Part shown: one piece after another, positions 16,314 through 24,631 of the stretch
Numbering within the stretch: the first letter of the stretch is position 1
Layout: the number at the start of each line of letters is the position of its first letter
NCBI GenBank assembly: GCA_002344885.1
Contig: DDUQ01000029.1
Span: forward strand, 1 to 46,122
Direction: 5' to 3'
Length of the DNA stretch: 46,122 nucleotides
Origin: Comamonadaceae bacterium UBA2334
GTDB taxonomy: Bacteria > Pseudomonadota > Gammaproteobacteria > Burkholderiales > Burkholderiaceae_C
The notes under the pieces: model-generated
Seen by the model: the letters and a program-made list of their open reading frames with translations, nothing else
Databases searched by the model: none
Told to the model about the DNA's origin: nothing
Translations under genes and position numbers: made by a program

Positions 16314-17714
16314 TCAGCGTTGGGTGGCTTGCAGCGCACGCAGCTTGTCTTTTTTGCTGGGGCGCTTGCCTTTGATGCCGCCATTGGGGTCCAGTCCGCG
16401 TGGTGCGTTGGGCCGTGGGACCGTCCCATGGCTGGCAGCGCTCAGGGCTGCCGCTGAGGTGGGGGATGGCCCACCGGGTTCAGCAGGCCCGACGCCTGCT
16501 GCGGGCTCGCTGGTTTCCGGTTCAAAGCCCTGCACGGTTTCGCGTGTCAGTGTCAGGCCATGGCGCTTTTCGATCAGGCGCAAATGGGGCTCTGTGTCGG
16601 CGTTCACAAAACTGATGGCCAGGCCGGTGGCGCCAGCCCGGCCCGTGCGACCGATGCGGTGGGTGTGGTCGTCCGCGCTGCGCGGCAAGTCGAAGTTGAC
16701 GACCACCGGCAAGTCGGCAATGTCCAGGCCGCGTGCGGCCACGTCCGTGGCCACCACCACCTTCACCCGGCTGAGTTTGAAGTCGGCCAGCACCTGGCTG
16801 CGTTTGCCCTGGCTCAGGCCGCCATGGAACGGTTCGGCGCTGATGCGTGCCTTGCGCAGCTTTTCGGCCACGGTGTCGGCGGCATGCTGGCTGGCCACAA
16901 ACACCAGCACGCGGCCCCAGCGTTCGGTGCCCAGCAGGTGGCGCAGCAGCTGCGTGCGACGGGGTGCATCGACCACGATGGCCCGTTGGGTGATGTCTGC
17001 CGGCACGTCGGGTGGGGGCTGCACGCTGATGCGCAGGGGGTCATGCAGCAGGTGTTGGGCCATCGACTCCACCGCACGGTTGAATGTGGCCGAGAACAGC
17101 AGGTTCTGGCGTTGCGCGGGCAGCAGGGCCGATATGGCAGCCCACTCCTCGCCAAAGGCCTGGTCCAGCATGCGGTCGGCCTCGTCCAGCACCAGTGTGC
17201 GGATGCCAGCCAACTGCACGGCGTTGCGGTCGGCCAGGTCCAGCAGCCGGCCAGGGGTGGCGACCACCACATCGGTGCCGCCACGCAGGCCCATCATTTG
17301 CGGGTTGATGGACACGCCACCGAACACCACCGTGACCTTCACCGGCTGTGGCAACCGGTTGGCCACGTCGCGCAGCGTGGCCCCGACCTGGATGGCCAGT
17401 TCGCGGGTGGGCACCAGCACCAGTGCACGGGGCAGGCGGTTGCCGGTTGCCGGGCGGTGCCGGGTGGGTGCGTGTTCAGCCTGTGCGGCCTGCCTGTGAT
17501 CCGTTCGGTGGTCGCCGGGGCCCAACAGCGTGTCCAGCAACGGCAGGGCAAAGGCGGCGGTCTTGCCGGAGCCGGTCGGCGCGCTGGCCAGGACATCGCG
17601 GCCTTGCAGGATGGCCGGAATTGCCTGCACCTGCACCGCAGTGGGTTGCACGTAGCCCTTGCCGGCCATGGCGGTCAGCAGTTCGGGGCGCAGGCCGGTG
17701 GAGGCGAATGGCAT
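16314..17714 (-). CDS. rhlE: DEAD-box ATP-dependent RNA helicase, RhlE type
   Basis: Unwinds short RNA duplexes using ATP; family members act in ribosome assembly, RNA decay and cold growth. The 466-residue protein has the Q motif region (GYVQPTAVQVQAIP), motif I ASAPTGSGKT, motif Ia PTRELA, motif II DEAD in VLDEADRML, motif III SAT in LLFSATF, and the C-terminal motifs VATDVAARGLDI and HRIGRTGRAG. The tail is basic and low-complexity, as is usual for RhlE. The ATG at 17714 gives the standard start; an open frame to 17828 adds 38 unconserved residues. It is divergent from the DUF6172 gene and convergent with the diguanylate cyclase gene with almost no space between. Confidence 0.92.
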   Translation of the reverse strand: MPFASTGLRPELLTAMAGKGYVQPTAVQVQAIPAILQGRDVLASAPTGSGKTAAFALPLLDTLLGPGDHRTDHRQAAQAEHAPTRHRPATGNRLPRALVLVPTRELAIQVGATLRDVANRLPQPVKVTVVFGGVSINPQMMGLRGGTDVVVATPGRLLDLADRNAVQLAGIRTLVLDEADRMLDQAFGEEWAAISALLPAQRQNLLFSATFNRAVESMAQHLLHDPLRISVQPPPDVPADITQRAIVVDAPRRTQLLRHLLGTERWGRVLVFVASQHAADTVAEKLRKARISAEPFHGGLSQGKRSQVLADFKLSRVKVVVATDVAARGLDIADLPVVVNFDLPRSADDHTHRIGRTGRAGATGLAISFVNADTEPHLRLIEKRHGLTLTRETVQGFEPETSEPAAGVGPAEPGGPSPTSAAALSAASHGTVPRPNAPRGLDPNGGIKGKRPSKKDKLRALQATQR

Positions 17715-17863
17715 GGGTGGGGCTTTCGGTGCGGGCTGGAGGGGGCGGTGGAGGGAGCTGCGGAGGGGAGCGCGGCAGTCGCCGAGGTGGTCGAGTGTAA
17801 GGACTCCACCATAATCGGCCCCCATCATCGGCCCCCCATTGATCGAGTCTGTCGGAGTCTGAC

Positions 17864-18196
17864 ATGAGAAAAACCTACCCCCTGCGCCCCGAGGGCAAAC
17901 ACCCCGACCGCGTGTTGGACGCTGTCAAACACGACATCCGCCGTTACCTCAAGCGCCAGCGGCGCGTGCCGCTGCCTGACGGCGTGGACTTCTGGGACTT
18001 CGACTGCCGCTTGGGGGCCACGCAAGCCTCGGCAGAGGTGGTGCACCTGGGCGCCCTGATCACCCAACTCGATGCATTGGCCCAGTCTGGCGGCACCACG
18101 GCCTATGTCGAACTGTTGGCCAAGTACGGGGTGCGACAGCGCAAGGCAGTTGCAGCTCAGGTCGATGTGTTGGAAGAAAATGTCCCCGGCGCTTGA
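17864..18196 (+). CDS. DUF6172-family small protein
   Basis: A 110-residue basic cytosolic protein beginning MRKTYPLRPEGKHPDRVLDAVKHDIRRY and matching the uncharacterised DUF6172 family of betaproteobacteria. The charged start and the WDFDCRLG segment are its recognisable parts. No catalytic motif or membrane segment is visible and the role is unknown. The ATG at 17864 has a CGGAG ribosome-binding site. The last six or so codons and the stop lie in DNA that matches the dispersed repeat family of this window, so its C terminus may have been rewritten by that element. Confidence 0.8.
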   Translation: MRKTYPLRPEGKHPDRVLDAVKHDIRRYLKRQRRVPLPDGVDFWDFDCRLGATQASAEVVHLGALITQLDALAQSGGTTAYVELLAKYGVRQRKAVAAQVDVLEENVPGA

Positions 18197-18221
18197 CTGG
18201 TATGGATTTCAAGCTATCAAT
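18172..18221 (-). repeat. Degenerate dispersed repeat, copy F (3' end of DUF6172 gene)
   Basis: Read on the minus strand: TTGATAGCTTG, then CCATACCAGTCAAGCGCCGG and a GGACATTTTC end. It shares block order with the other copies and covers the stop codon of the DUF6172 gene. Confidence 0.5.
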
Positions 18222-18257
18222 GGTGCGTTAACTCCAGTTCAGTGCGGTCCGGTGCGC

Positions 18258-18539
18258 TCACTGCCGCAGCCCGTCACGCCACTCGTGGATGTGGCTGAAC
18301 ACCTGTCGGCATTGCACGCATTGGTACAGGCCTGACGGGCGCATCACGCCATCGTCGCTTCGGGCCATCAGTTTTTTGTAGGCGGTGGCACCGCATCGGT
18401 GGCAGGAATTGCGCACACGCCCCGTGCCCTGGCGCTGGTTGATGGCTTCCACGGCGAATCGGTTCAACACCCCTGGCCAGGCGCCCGGCGCGGCGGGGTG
18501 AAGCGGCAGATGGACTGAATGGTCGTGTCGGGTGTTCAT
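18258..18539 (-). CDS. Small zinc-ribbon protein, function unknown
   Basis: A 93-residue protein whose C-terminal half has two CxxC pairs (NSCHRCGATAY and YQCVQCRQVF) 27 residues apart. This is the layout of a zinc ribbon, which usually contacts nucleic acid or protein. The N-terminal half is low in recognisable features. The ATG at 18539 was chosen over the frame start at 18611 because the earlier residues look unconserved in character. It is convergent with the DUF6172 gene and divergent from the esterase gene. No function can be assigned. Confidence 0.65.
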   Translation of the reverse strand: MNTRHDHSVHLPLHPAAPGAWPGVLNRFAVEAINQRQGTGRVRNSCHRCGATAYKKLMARSDDGVMRPSGLYQCVQCRQVFSHIHEWRDGLRQ

Positions 18540-18645
18540 GTGCGGGCCTCCAGTGTCGTGACGTTGGATGAGGGGTCGCGCATCACGGTTCCCCAGCCGG
18601 GGGCGCACCATTTGCGCAGTGCCTTGGCCACAGTGTGTGGGCTTT

Positions 18646-18666
18646 GCGTATCAAAAATCGATACGC
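18646..18666. promoter_or_regulatory. Inverted repeat upstream of the esterase gene
   Basis: GCGTATC and GATACGC are separated by seven bases, 78 bases before the esterase start, in the 204-base divergent gap. It could be an operator; no T run supports a terminator. Confidence 0.3.
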
Positions 18667-18743
18667 GGCGGGATCGGGGTACCATTTGTGCTTGTTGTCA
18701 GGCCCTGACGCTTGCTTGTTTTCAGTTTTTCGCTATTGTTTTT

Positions 18744-19448
18744 ATGAATCCTTCTGCATTGGAAACGCTGGAGTTGGTCACTGGCACTGACCCGTCTGCC
18801 CAACCTGTTGCCACCATTGTGGTGCTGCATGGCCTGGGGGCGGATGGCACCGATTTCATACCCATTGCGCAGGAATTGGATTTGTCTGCCATCGGGCCGG
18901 TGCGGTTTGTGTTCCCCAATGCGCCGGTGCGCCCGGTGACGCTCAATGGGGGTTACGCCATGCGGGCCTGGTATGACCTGTACCCGCCCAGTGCGTCTCC
19001 AGATGTGCCACGCCGTGAAGACGAGCCGGGCTTGCGTGCCGCCTGCCAGCAGGTGCAGGCGCTGCTGGACCGGGAAGTGGCGCGTGGCGTGCCGGCTGAG
19101 CGCACGGTGCTCATGGGTTTTTCGCAAGGTTGCGCCATGACGCTGATGGCCGGGCTGCGTGCGCCGCAACGCCTGGCAGGGCTGGTGGCCTGGTCGGGCT
19201 ACCTGCCACTGGCAGCCACCACGGCGGCCGAGCGCAGCGCCGCCAACCAGGATGTGCCCATTTTCATGGCCCATGGCCGTTACGACAGCGTGGTGGTGCC
19301 TGAGCGCGGCGCCGCCGCACGCGACACCCTGCTGGCGCTTGGCTATGCCGTCGATTGGGCCGACTACCCCATGGAGCACTCGGTGTGCGCCGAGCAGGTG
19401 GCTGACCTGAACGAGTGGCTGGTGAACCTGTTGTCGCTCACTCGCTGA
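18744..19448 (+). CDS. Carboxylesterase / phospholipase-like alpha/beta hydrolase
   Basis: A 234-residue cytosolic serine hydrolase of the carboxylesterase/acyl-protein-thioesterase-like family (Abhydrolase_2), which cuts short-chain or lysophospholipid esters. The oxyanion segment is VVLHGLGADGTDF, the nucleophile elbow is GFSQGCAM, the acid lies in HGRYDSVV and the histidine in MEHSVC. The ATG at 18744 matches the usual N terminus. The real substrate is unknown. It is convergent with the histidine kinase gene, 19 bases away. Confidence 0.9.
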   Translation: MNPSALETLELVTGTDPSAQPVATIVVLHGLGADGTDFIPIAQELDLSAIGPVRFVFPNAPVRPVTLNGGYAMRAWYDLYPPSASPDVPRREDEPGLRAACQQVQALLDREVARGVPAERTVLMGFSQGCAMTLMAGLRAPQRLAGLVAWSGYLPLAATTAAERSAANQDVPIFMAHGRYDSVVVPERGAAARDTLLALGYAVDWADYPMEHSVCAEQVADLNEWLVNLLSLTR

Positions 19449-19467
19449 CCGGGCGCGGCCCCGCTAT

Positions 19468-21114
19468 TCAGCTTGTCGTTCCGGGCAGCCAGGTGCCCAG
19501 CACCGCTTTCAGGGCGGGCACGGCAATCGGCTTGGTCAGAAAGTCGTTCATGCCCGCTTCGGCGCAGCGCTGCCGGTTGTCCTCGAAGGCATTGGCTGTC
19601 AGGGCGATGACGGGCGTGGCGTTCACCTGCTGAGCGGCTTCCCATTGCCGGATGAGTCGGGTGGCTTCGTACCCGTCCATGACAGGCATGCTCACATCCA
19701 TGAACACCAGATCGGGCCGGCATTCGGGTGGGCCTTGCGTGATGGCGTCCACCGCTTCTTGTCCGTTGTGCACCACATTCACCCGTAAGCCCAGTTTGGT
19801 CAGCAACGCCTGGATGACTTTGCAATTGGTCAGGTTGTCGTCCACCACCAGCACGCGCCCCGTCAGTGCCGGTGCAGGGGCCAGGGTTTGCGGTGTGTCC
19901 GTCGGTTGGGCGTGCAACGCGGGGGACGCATGGGTGTCTGCCTGGGGTGCGTTGTCCACGGCCACTTCGGCCCGGATGCGGAACCAGAAGCGCGAGCCTT
20001 GGCCAATTGTGCTGTCCACGCCTGCTTCGCCGCCCATCGCCTGGGCGAGTGTGCTGACAATGGACAACCCGAGGCCCGATCCGCCGAAATGCCGTGTGGT
20101 GGACTCGTCCGCTTGCGAAAACGGCTTGAACAGCCGGGGCAGTTTGTCCGCAGGAATGCCTGTGCCGGTGTCGCGGACGGCAAATTCCAGCGTCGCATCG
20201 GTGCCTTCACGCGTCAGTTCGGTGGCCTCGATGTGCACGCTGCCTTGCGCAGTGAACTTGATGGCGTTGCCCACCAGGTTGGCCAGCATCTGGCGCAGCC
20301 GATGCGCATCGGCCCGGTAAGCTTGCCCGGCTGTGCCGTGCCAGGCGCAGCACAGTTCCAGCTGTTTGTTCTTGGCTGATCCGGCAAACAGCGCCTGGGT
20401 GTCGCGCAGCAGCACCTGCGCATCAAACGTTGCCGCTTCCAGTTGCAGCATGCCGGCTTCCACTTTTGACAGGTCCAGTATGTCATTCAACAGCGCCAGC
20501 AGGGTCTGCCCCGAACTGAGGATGGTGCGCACGTAGTCTTGCCGCTCCTGCTCGGTCAGGTCGGGCTCCAGCAGCATGTGCGCCATGCCCAGGATGCCGT
20601 TCATGGGCGTGCGGATTTCGTGGCTCATGTTCGACAGGAACTGGCTTTTGGCCCGGGAGGCTTCCTCTGCCTTTTTCTTGGCTTCCTCATAGGGGGTGAT
20701 GTCGCTGTAGGTGCGGACCACGTCGCCCGAGGGCATGGGGTGTGTCTGGATTTCGATGTGGCGGCCGTCTGTCGTGACGCGTGTGTAGCGCACAGGCATC
20801 CGGTTCACCTGGGTGGCCAGCGAGCCCACGTAGGCACGGGCTGCATCGGTTTGGACCTGTGAAAAATCCTTGCCGAAGTCACCCCGCTGGGTTTGGTAGG
20901 CCACGACTTCGGACAACAGCGGGCGGGTGGCCAGAAACTCGCGGGGCAGGTCGAGCATCTGGCAGGCTTGGTCGTTGAACAGCCGAACCCGCTGGTCAGG
21001 CCCGATCACCATCAACCCTTGGCCCATGGCCTGGATGGTCGCTTCGAGCAGCTGACGCTCTTGCGCGAGCATGCTCGAGGGGTCAGTCTCTGCGGGTGGG
21101 GCGGGCGTGTTCAC
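19468..21114 (-). CDS. Soluble hybrid sensor histidine kinase (PAS-HK-REC)
   Basis: A 548-residue hybrid kinase without membrane helices, so it senses a cytosolic signal. The order is a PAS domain (~20-155), then HisKA with the phospho-acceptor in FLSNMSHEIRTPMNG. Next comes the HATPase domain (LVGNAIKFTAQG, DTGTGIPADKLPRLF, GGSGLGLSIV). It ends in a receiver domain with the phospho-acceptor Asp in LVFMDVSMPVMDG and a conserved Lys in FLTKPI. The PAS domain is of the PAS_7 type with no cofactor motif visible. The start is a GTG at 21114 with GAGG upstream. No cognate regulator lies beside it, so phosphotransfer to an HPt protein elsewhere is expected. Confidence 0.92.
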   Translation of the reverse strand: MNTPAPPAETDPSSMLAQERQLLEATIQAMGQGLMVIGPDQRVRLFNDQACQMLDLPREFLATRPLLSEVVAYQTQRGDFGKDFSQVQTDAARAYVGSLATQVNRMPVRYTRVTTDGRHIEIQTHPMPSGDVVRTYSDITPYEEAKKKAEEASRAKSQFLSNMSHEIRTPMNGILGMAHMLLEPDLTEQERQDYVRTILSSGQTLLALLNDILDLSKVEAGMLQLEAATFDAQVLLRDTQALFAGSAKNKQLELCCAWHGTAGQAYRADAHRLRQMLANLVGNAIKFTAQGSVHIEATELTREGTDATLEFAVRDTGTGIPADKLPRLFKPFSQADESTTRHFGGSGLGLSIVSTLAQAMGGEAGVDSTIGQGSRFWFRIRAEVAVDNAPQADTHASPALHAQPTDTPQTLAPAPALTGRVLVVDDNLTNCKVIQALLTKLGLRVNVVHNGQEAVDAITQGPPECRPDLVFMDVSMPVMDGYEATRLIRQWEAAQQVNATPVIALTANAFEDNRQRCAEAGMNDFLTKPIAVPALKAVLGTWLPGTTS

Positions 21115-21287
21115 AAGGCAGCCTCGTGTGTGGGTCGTTTCTGGCGGGTTGACTGCCCATCGTAGCGGAAAGGGCTCGAAAGGTGGCGTTGACGTGTGGC
21201 CGGTGGAGCGCCCGAACCCGCATTGGGGAGGATGTGTGCCGCACCTCTATTATTCAGGCTCCCCCAACCGATTTGCCCCACGAGCCC

Positions 21288-22274
21288 ATGTCTGAGCCAT
21301 CTGCCGCTGCTTCGCCACGCTTTCTGACCGCTGCCCTCTACAGGTTTGTGGACCTGCCCGATTTTGCCAGTCTGCGCGAGCCGTTGGTGGCGCTGTGCGA
21401 GGCGCAGCAGGTGCGCGGCACCTTGCTGCTGGCCCCTGAAGGCATCAACGGCACCATTGCCGGGCCTGAAGCCGGGGTGCGTGCCGTGCTGGCCCATCTG
21501 CGGGCTGACCCGCGCCTGGCCACGCTCACGCACAAGGAGTCGTGGAGCGACAGGCACCCGTTCTACCGCATGAAGGTGAAGCTGAAAAAGGAAATCGTCA
21601 CCCTGCGCGTGCCCGAACTGGACCCCAACAAAACCGTGGGCCGCTACGTGAAGCCGCAGGACTGGAATGCCTTGCTGGCCGACCCAGACGTGGTGGTCAT
21701 CGACACCCGCAACGACTACGAGGTGGCGGTGGGCACGTTCAAGGGGGCCATCAACCCGAACATCAAAACCTTCACCGAGCTGCCCGCCTGGCTCGATGCC
21801 CAGCCGGGGCTGGAAGCCGCAGCGCCGGGCGAGGTCAAGACCACCAAAGTGGCCATGTTCTGCACCGGCGGCATTCGCTGCGAAAAATCCACCGCGCTCA
21901 TGAAAATGCGTGGTTTCGACGAGGTGTACCACCTGGAAGGTGGCATCCTGAAGTACCTGGAAGAGGTGCCGCCGGAGCAAAGCACCTGGGAGGGGGAGTG
22001 CTTCGTGTTTGACGAACGGGTGAGCGTGGGCCACGGCCTGAAGCCCGGCCCGCTGGAGCTGTGCCGCGCCTGCCGCTGGCCGCTGACCGAGGCTGACAAA
22101 GCTTCACCCCACTACGTCAAGGGCGTGAGCTGTGCCCACTGCCACGACCTGCATACCCCCGAACAAAAGGCCAACCTGGCCGAACGCCAGCGACAGACCG
22201 AACTGGCCCAGGCGCGGGGCGAGGTGCATGTGGGTGCTCGCATGGCGCGGCGCGAGGGTGAGTTGGAGGGGTGA
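21288..22274 (+). CDS. trhO: tRNA uridine-34 hydroxylase, rhodanese-type
   Basis: TrhO (YceA) performs oxygen-dependent hydroxylation of uridine at position 34 of tRNA, on the way to 5-methoxyuridine-type modifications. The 328-residue protein has the N-terminal segment LLLAPEGINGTIAG, the linker WSDRHPFYRMKVKLKKEIVTL, and a rhodanese domain with the active-site cysteine in FCTGGIRCEKS. A C-terminal Cys-rich part with CRACRWPL and CAHCHDLH follows. The ATG at 21288 matches the normal start of the family. It is divergent from the histidine kinase gene across 173 bases. Confidence 0.95.
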   Translation: MSEPSAAASPRFLTAALYRFVDLPDFASLREPLVALCEAQQVRGTLLLAPEGINGTIAGPEAGVRAVLAHLRADPRLATLTHKESWSDRHPFYRMKVKLKKEIVTLRVPELDPNKTVGRYVKPQDWNALLADPDVVVIDTRNDYEVAVGTFKGAINPNIKTFTELPAWLDAQPGLEAAAPGEVKTTKVAMFCTGGIRCEKSTALMKMRGFDEVYHLEGGILKYLEEVPPEQSTWEGECFVFDERVSVGHGLKPGPLELCRACRWPLTEADKASPHYVKGVSCAHCHDLHTPEQKANLAERQRQTELAQARGEVHVGARMARREGELEG

Positions 22275-22580
22275 TGCGGTTCGCCCGAAAAATATATATA
22301 TAAAAAACCACTCCAGCGCCTGATGAGTATCATTTTTTGCTATAAATTTTGCAACTTGAATTCAACGCATGCTGCCACGAATGCCCGCAACTGTGTGCAA
22401 AGGCCGGGGGTGTCGCACGGCGTGGCGTTGTGATGGGACTGAACTGTCGCGGTGCTTCGGGGTCGAGTGTGGGTGCATTTTGCGGGTCATTGAGCCATCA
22501 GGAAAAGTTCCACGCAAAATGAGCAGTGGGTTGCAAAATTCATCCCGCCGACAACCATCTCAACACATAAGGAGACACAC
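22275..22580. other. 306-base intergenic region before the dienelactone hydrolase gene
   Basis: No gene is recognised. It holds an alternating AT run (22289-22301), one dispersed repeat copy (about 22304-22350) and an inverted repeat, CATTTTGCG (22476-22484) with CGCAAAATG (22513-22521). An AAGGAG ribosome-binding site lies at 22569-22574 for the next gene. The inverted repeat may be an operator of that gene. Confidence 0.5.
22304..22350 (-). repeat. Degenerate dispersed repeat, copy D
   Basis: Read on the minus strand: TTTATAGC, an A-rich spacer, then CATCAGGCGCTGGAGTGG. The GCGCTGGAG block matches copy A and the block order is shared. It lies next to the AT run after trhO. Confidence 0.45.
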
Positions 22581-23277
22581 ATGGGCCACATGATTCCGTT
22601 CCAACGCCCCGACGGGCAATCTGTGCAGGGCTACCTGGCTGAAGCCGCCAACCCCGTGGGGGCGCTGGTGGTCATTCAGGAGTGGTGGGGGCTGAACGAC
22701 CAGATCAGGGGCGTGGCTGACCGAGCCGCCGCCGCTGGCTTCACGGCACTGGTGCCGGACCTGTACCGGGGCAAGGCGACAGTGGAAGCCGAAGAGGCCC
22801 ACCACCTGATGGACGGGCTGAACTTTGGCGAGGCCGCTGGCCAGGACATTCGCGGTGCGGTGCTGCACCTCAAGGGCTTGAAGCTGGGCAGTGGCAAGGT
22901 GGGCGTGACGGGTTTTTGCATGGGTGGTGCGCTGACGCTGCTGGCATCCACCATGACGCCCGAGGCCGATGCGGCCGTGGTGTGGTACGGCATGCCCCCG
23001 CTGGAGTATGTGGATGCCACCCAAATCAAAGCACCGCTGATGGCGCACTGGGCCACACAAGACCAGTTTTTTGCCATTGGCAACGTCGACGCGCTGGACG
23101 CCAAGCTGGCCGAGGCCGGCGTGCGCTACGAGCCCCACCTTTACCTGGCCCACCACGCCTTTTGCCAACGAAACGGCGCAAGGCGCAGCGCGTTTGCCTG
23201 CCACGCAGTACGACGAGGCCTGGGCCCGGCTGGCATGGGACCGCAGCATGCGGTTTTTGGGGCAACACCTGGGCTGA
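22581..23277 (+). pseudogene. Dienelactone hydrolase family protein, frameshifted
   Basis: Dienelactone hydrolases open enol-lactone rings with a Cys-Asp-His triad. The frame is intact through the nucleophile (VGVTGFCMGGA), the acid region (WATQDQFF) and the histidine in YLAHHAF. It then changes frame at a run of four T residues (23160-23163). Removing one T restores ANETAQG...YDEAWARLAWDRSMRFLGQHLG and a stop at 23277, giving a normal 231-residue protein. Uncorrected, the frame runs as nonsense to 23600 and into the next gene on the other strand. The cause could be a real mutation, slippage or a sequence error. The start is well supported by AAGGAG. Metabolic role unknown; no aromatic degradation genes lie nearby. 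Confidence 0.8.
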
Positions 23278-23324
23278 GCAGTACGCGGCCCTCCCTGGTG
23301 GGCCGCGCTTGTGGCGCTGATCGC

Positions 23325-23690
23325 TCAGTTTCCCGGGGTTGCGCCAGCGGGGTCAACAGGAGCAGCTTGCCTGGGCGCCAATGTGTAGTCCGGATGCTGC
23401 CCAGTCAGCAGCAGGAACATGGCAAACACCGGGCCTTGCATGTTGCGTTCGTCGGTGGGGCTTTCCAGCGCCTGCCAGGTGCGCGACTGCAGGCCACCCC
23501 GGCTGCCGGTTTGCAGCGAAAAGCCCATCAGTTCGGCCGCTTGGGCCTGGTTGAGTCCGGCCGCCAGACGGGCGGCCTTGAGCTGTTCGCCGCTGGGTGA
23601 CGGCATGTTCAGCTGAATGGGGGTGGGAGCAACGGCAGCGGTTGTGGTGGCAATGGAGGTGACGCGGGTGTTGGGCATCTGGGGCCTCAT
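23325..23690 (-). CDS. Small helix-turn-helix (XRE-like) protein
   Basis: A 121-residue protein with a Thr/Ala/Pro-rich N terminus and a helix-turn-helix-like core (GEQLKAARLAAGLNQAQAAELMGFS, then RTWQALE and GPVFAMFLLLTGQHP). This resembles bacterial XRE-type proteins of the kind that hold a single HTH plus a short hydrophobic helix. The ATG at 23690 overlaps the stop codon of the upstream GST gene in an ATGA arrangement, so the two are translated together; an ATG at 23678 is possible. Its target is unknown. Confidence 0.7.
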   Translation of the reverse strand: MRPQMPNTRVTSIATTTAAVAPTPIQLNMPSPSGEQLKAARLAAGLNQAQAAELMGFSLQTGSRGGLQSRTWQALESPTDERNMQGPVFAMFLLLTGQHPDYTLAPRQAAPVDPAGATPGN

Positions 23691-24556
23691 GGGGCTTGCA
23701 GTTTGTCTTGCGTGCGGGTGTCAAAGTCGCTGGCATCGTGCCGTTCATGCAGCTGGTGGGCCAGCGGGCCCGTGGCGCGGTTGACCATGCGGCCGCGCTG
23801 CACGGCAGGGCGTTGTGCAATCTCGTCGGCCCAGCGGATGACGTGGGTGTATTCGTGCACCGACAAAAACTCGCCCGCATCGTAAGTCAGCCCCTTGACC
23901 GTGGCACCGTACCAGGGCCAGGTGGCGATGTCGGCAATGGAATAGTCGTCACCTGCAAGGTAACGGCTCTCGGCGAGGCGGCGGTTGAGCACGTCCAGTT
24001 GCCGCTTCACCTCCATGGCAAAGCGGTTGATGGGGTACTCCATTTTGCTGGGTGCGTAGGCATAAAAGTGGCCAAACCCGCCGCCCAGGTAGGGCGCGCT
24101 GCCCATTTGCCAGAACAGCCAGTTCATGCATTCCACCCGCTGCGGCCCTGCCGGAATGAAGGCACCGAACTTCTCGGCCAGGTACAGCAGGATGGAGCCA
24201 GACTCGAACACGCGGACGGGCTCCGGGCTGCTGCGGTCCATCAGCGCGGGGATTTTGGAATTGGGGTTCACCTCCACAAAACCGCTGCCGAACTGGTCGC
24301 CCTGGTGGATGCGGATGAGCCATGCGTCGTACTCGGCCCCAGCGTGGCCGGCGGCCAGCAGCTCTTCCAGCATCACGGTCACTTTCACGCCGTTGGGCGT
24401 GGCCAGCGAATAGAGCTGCAGCGGGTGCTTGCCCACCGGCAGTGCCTTGTCGTGCGTGGGCCCGGCAATGGGGCGGTTGATGTTGGCAAACTGGCCGCCG
24501 TTGGCCTGATCCCAAGTCCAGACGCGGGGCGGGGTGTAGTCGGTGGGGTGTGTCAT
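23687..24556 (-). CDS. yghU: Glutathione-dependent disulfide-bond oxidoreductase, YghU-like
   Basis: A 289-residue cytosolic glutathione transferase of the YghU/YfcG (Nu) class, which reduces disulfides or peroxides with two glutathione molecules rather than conjugating them. The N-terminal segment PPRVWTWDQANGGQFANINRPIAGPTHDK is typical of YghU. The thioredoxin-fold part has LYSLATPNGVKVTVMLEE with the class-specific TPNG, NPNSKIPAL and FESGSILLYLAEKFG, followed by the all-helical domain with DYSIADIATWPWYG. The ATG at 24556 matches the family start. The coupled HTH gene follows with a 4-base overlap. Confidence 0.93.
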   Translation of the reverse strand: MTHPTDYTPPRVWTWDQANGGQFANINRPIAGPTHDKALPVGKHPLQLYSLATPNGVKVTVMLEELLAAGHAGAEYDAWLIRIHQGDQFGSGFVEVNPNSKIPALMDRSSPEPVRVFESGSILLYLAEKFGAFIPAGPQRVECMNWLFWQMGSAPYLGGGFGHFYAYAPSKMEYPINRFAMEVKRQLDVLNRRLAESRYLAGDDYSIADIATWPWYGATVKGLTYDAGEFLSVHEYTHVIRWADEIAQRPAVQRGRMVNRATGPLAHQLHERHDASDFDTRTQDKLQAP

Positions 24557-24576
24557 GGTGATGGTGTGAGGTTTAA

Positions 24577-24624
24577 AACCAAAATTGCCTTCAATGCTTT
24601 CTGAATATTATTCTGTAGCTACTG
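24577..24624 (-). repeat. Degenerate dispersed repeat, copy C
   Basis: Read on the minus strand: AGTAGCTACAGAA, then TTCAGAAAGCATTGAAGGC and AATTTTGGTT. Block order and spacing match copies A and F. It lies in the 75-base gap between yghU and the DUF502 gene. Confidence 0.5.
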
Positions 24625-24631
24625 TTTTTAC

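Noticed and set aside
22285..22306. AT run after trhO as an intrinsic terminator
   Set aside because: It is AT-rich but has no GC-rich stem before a T run.
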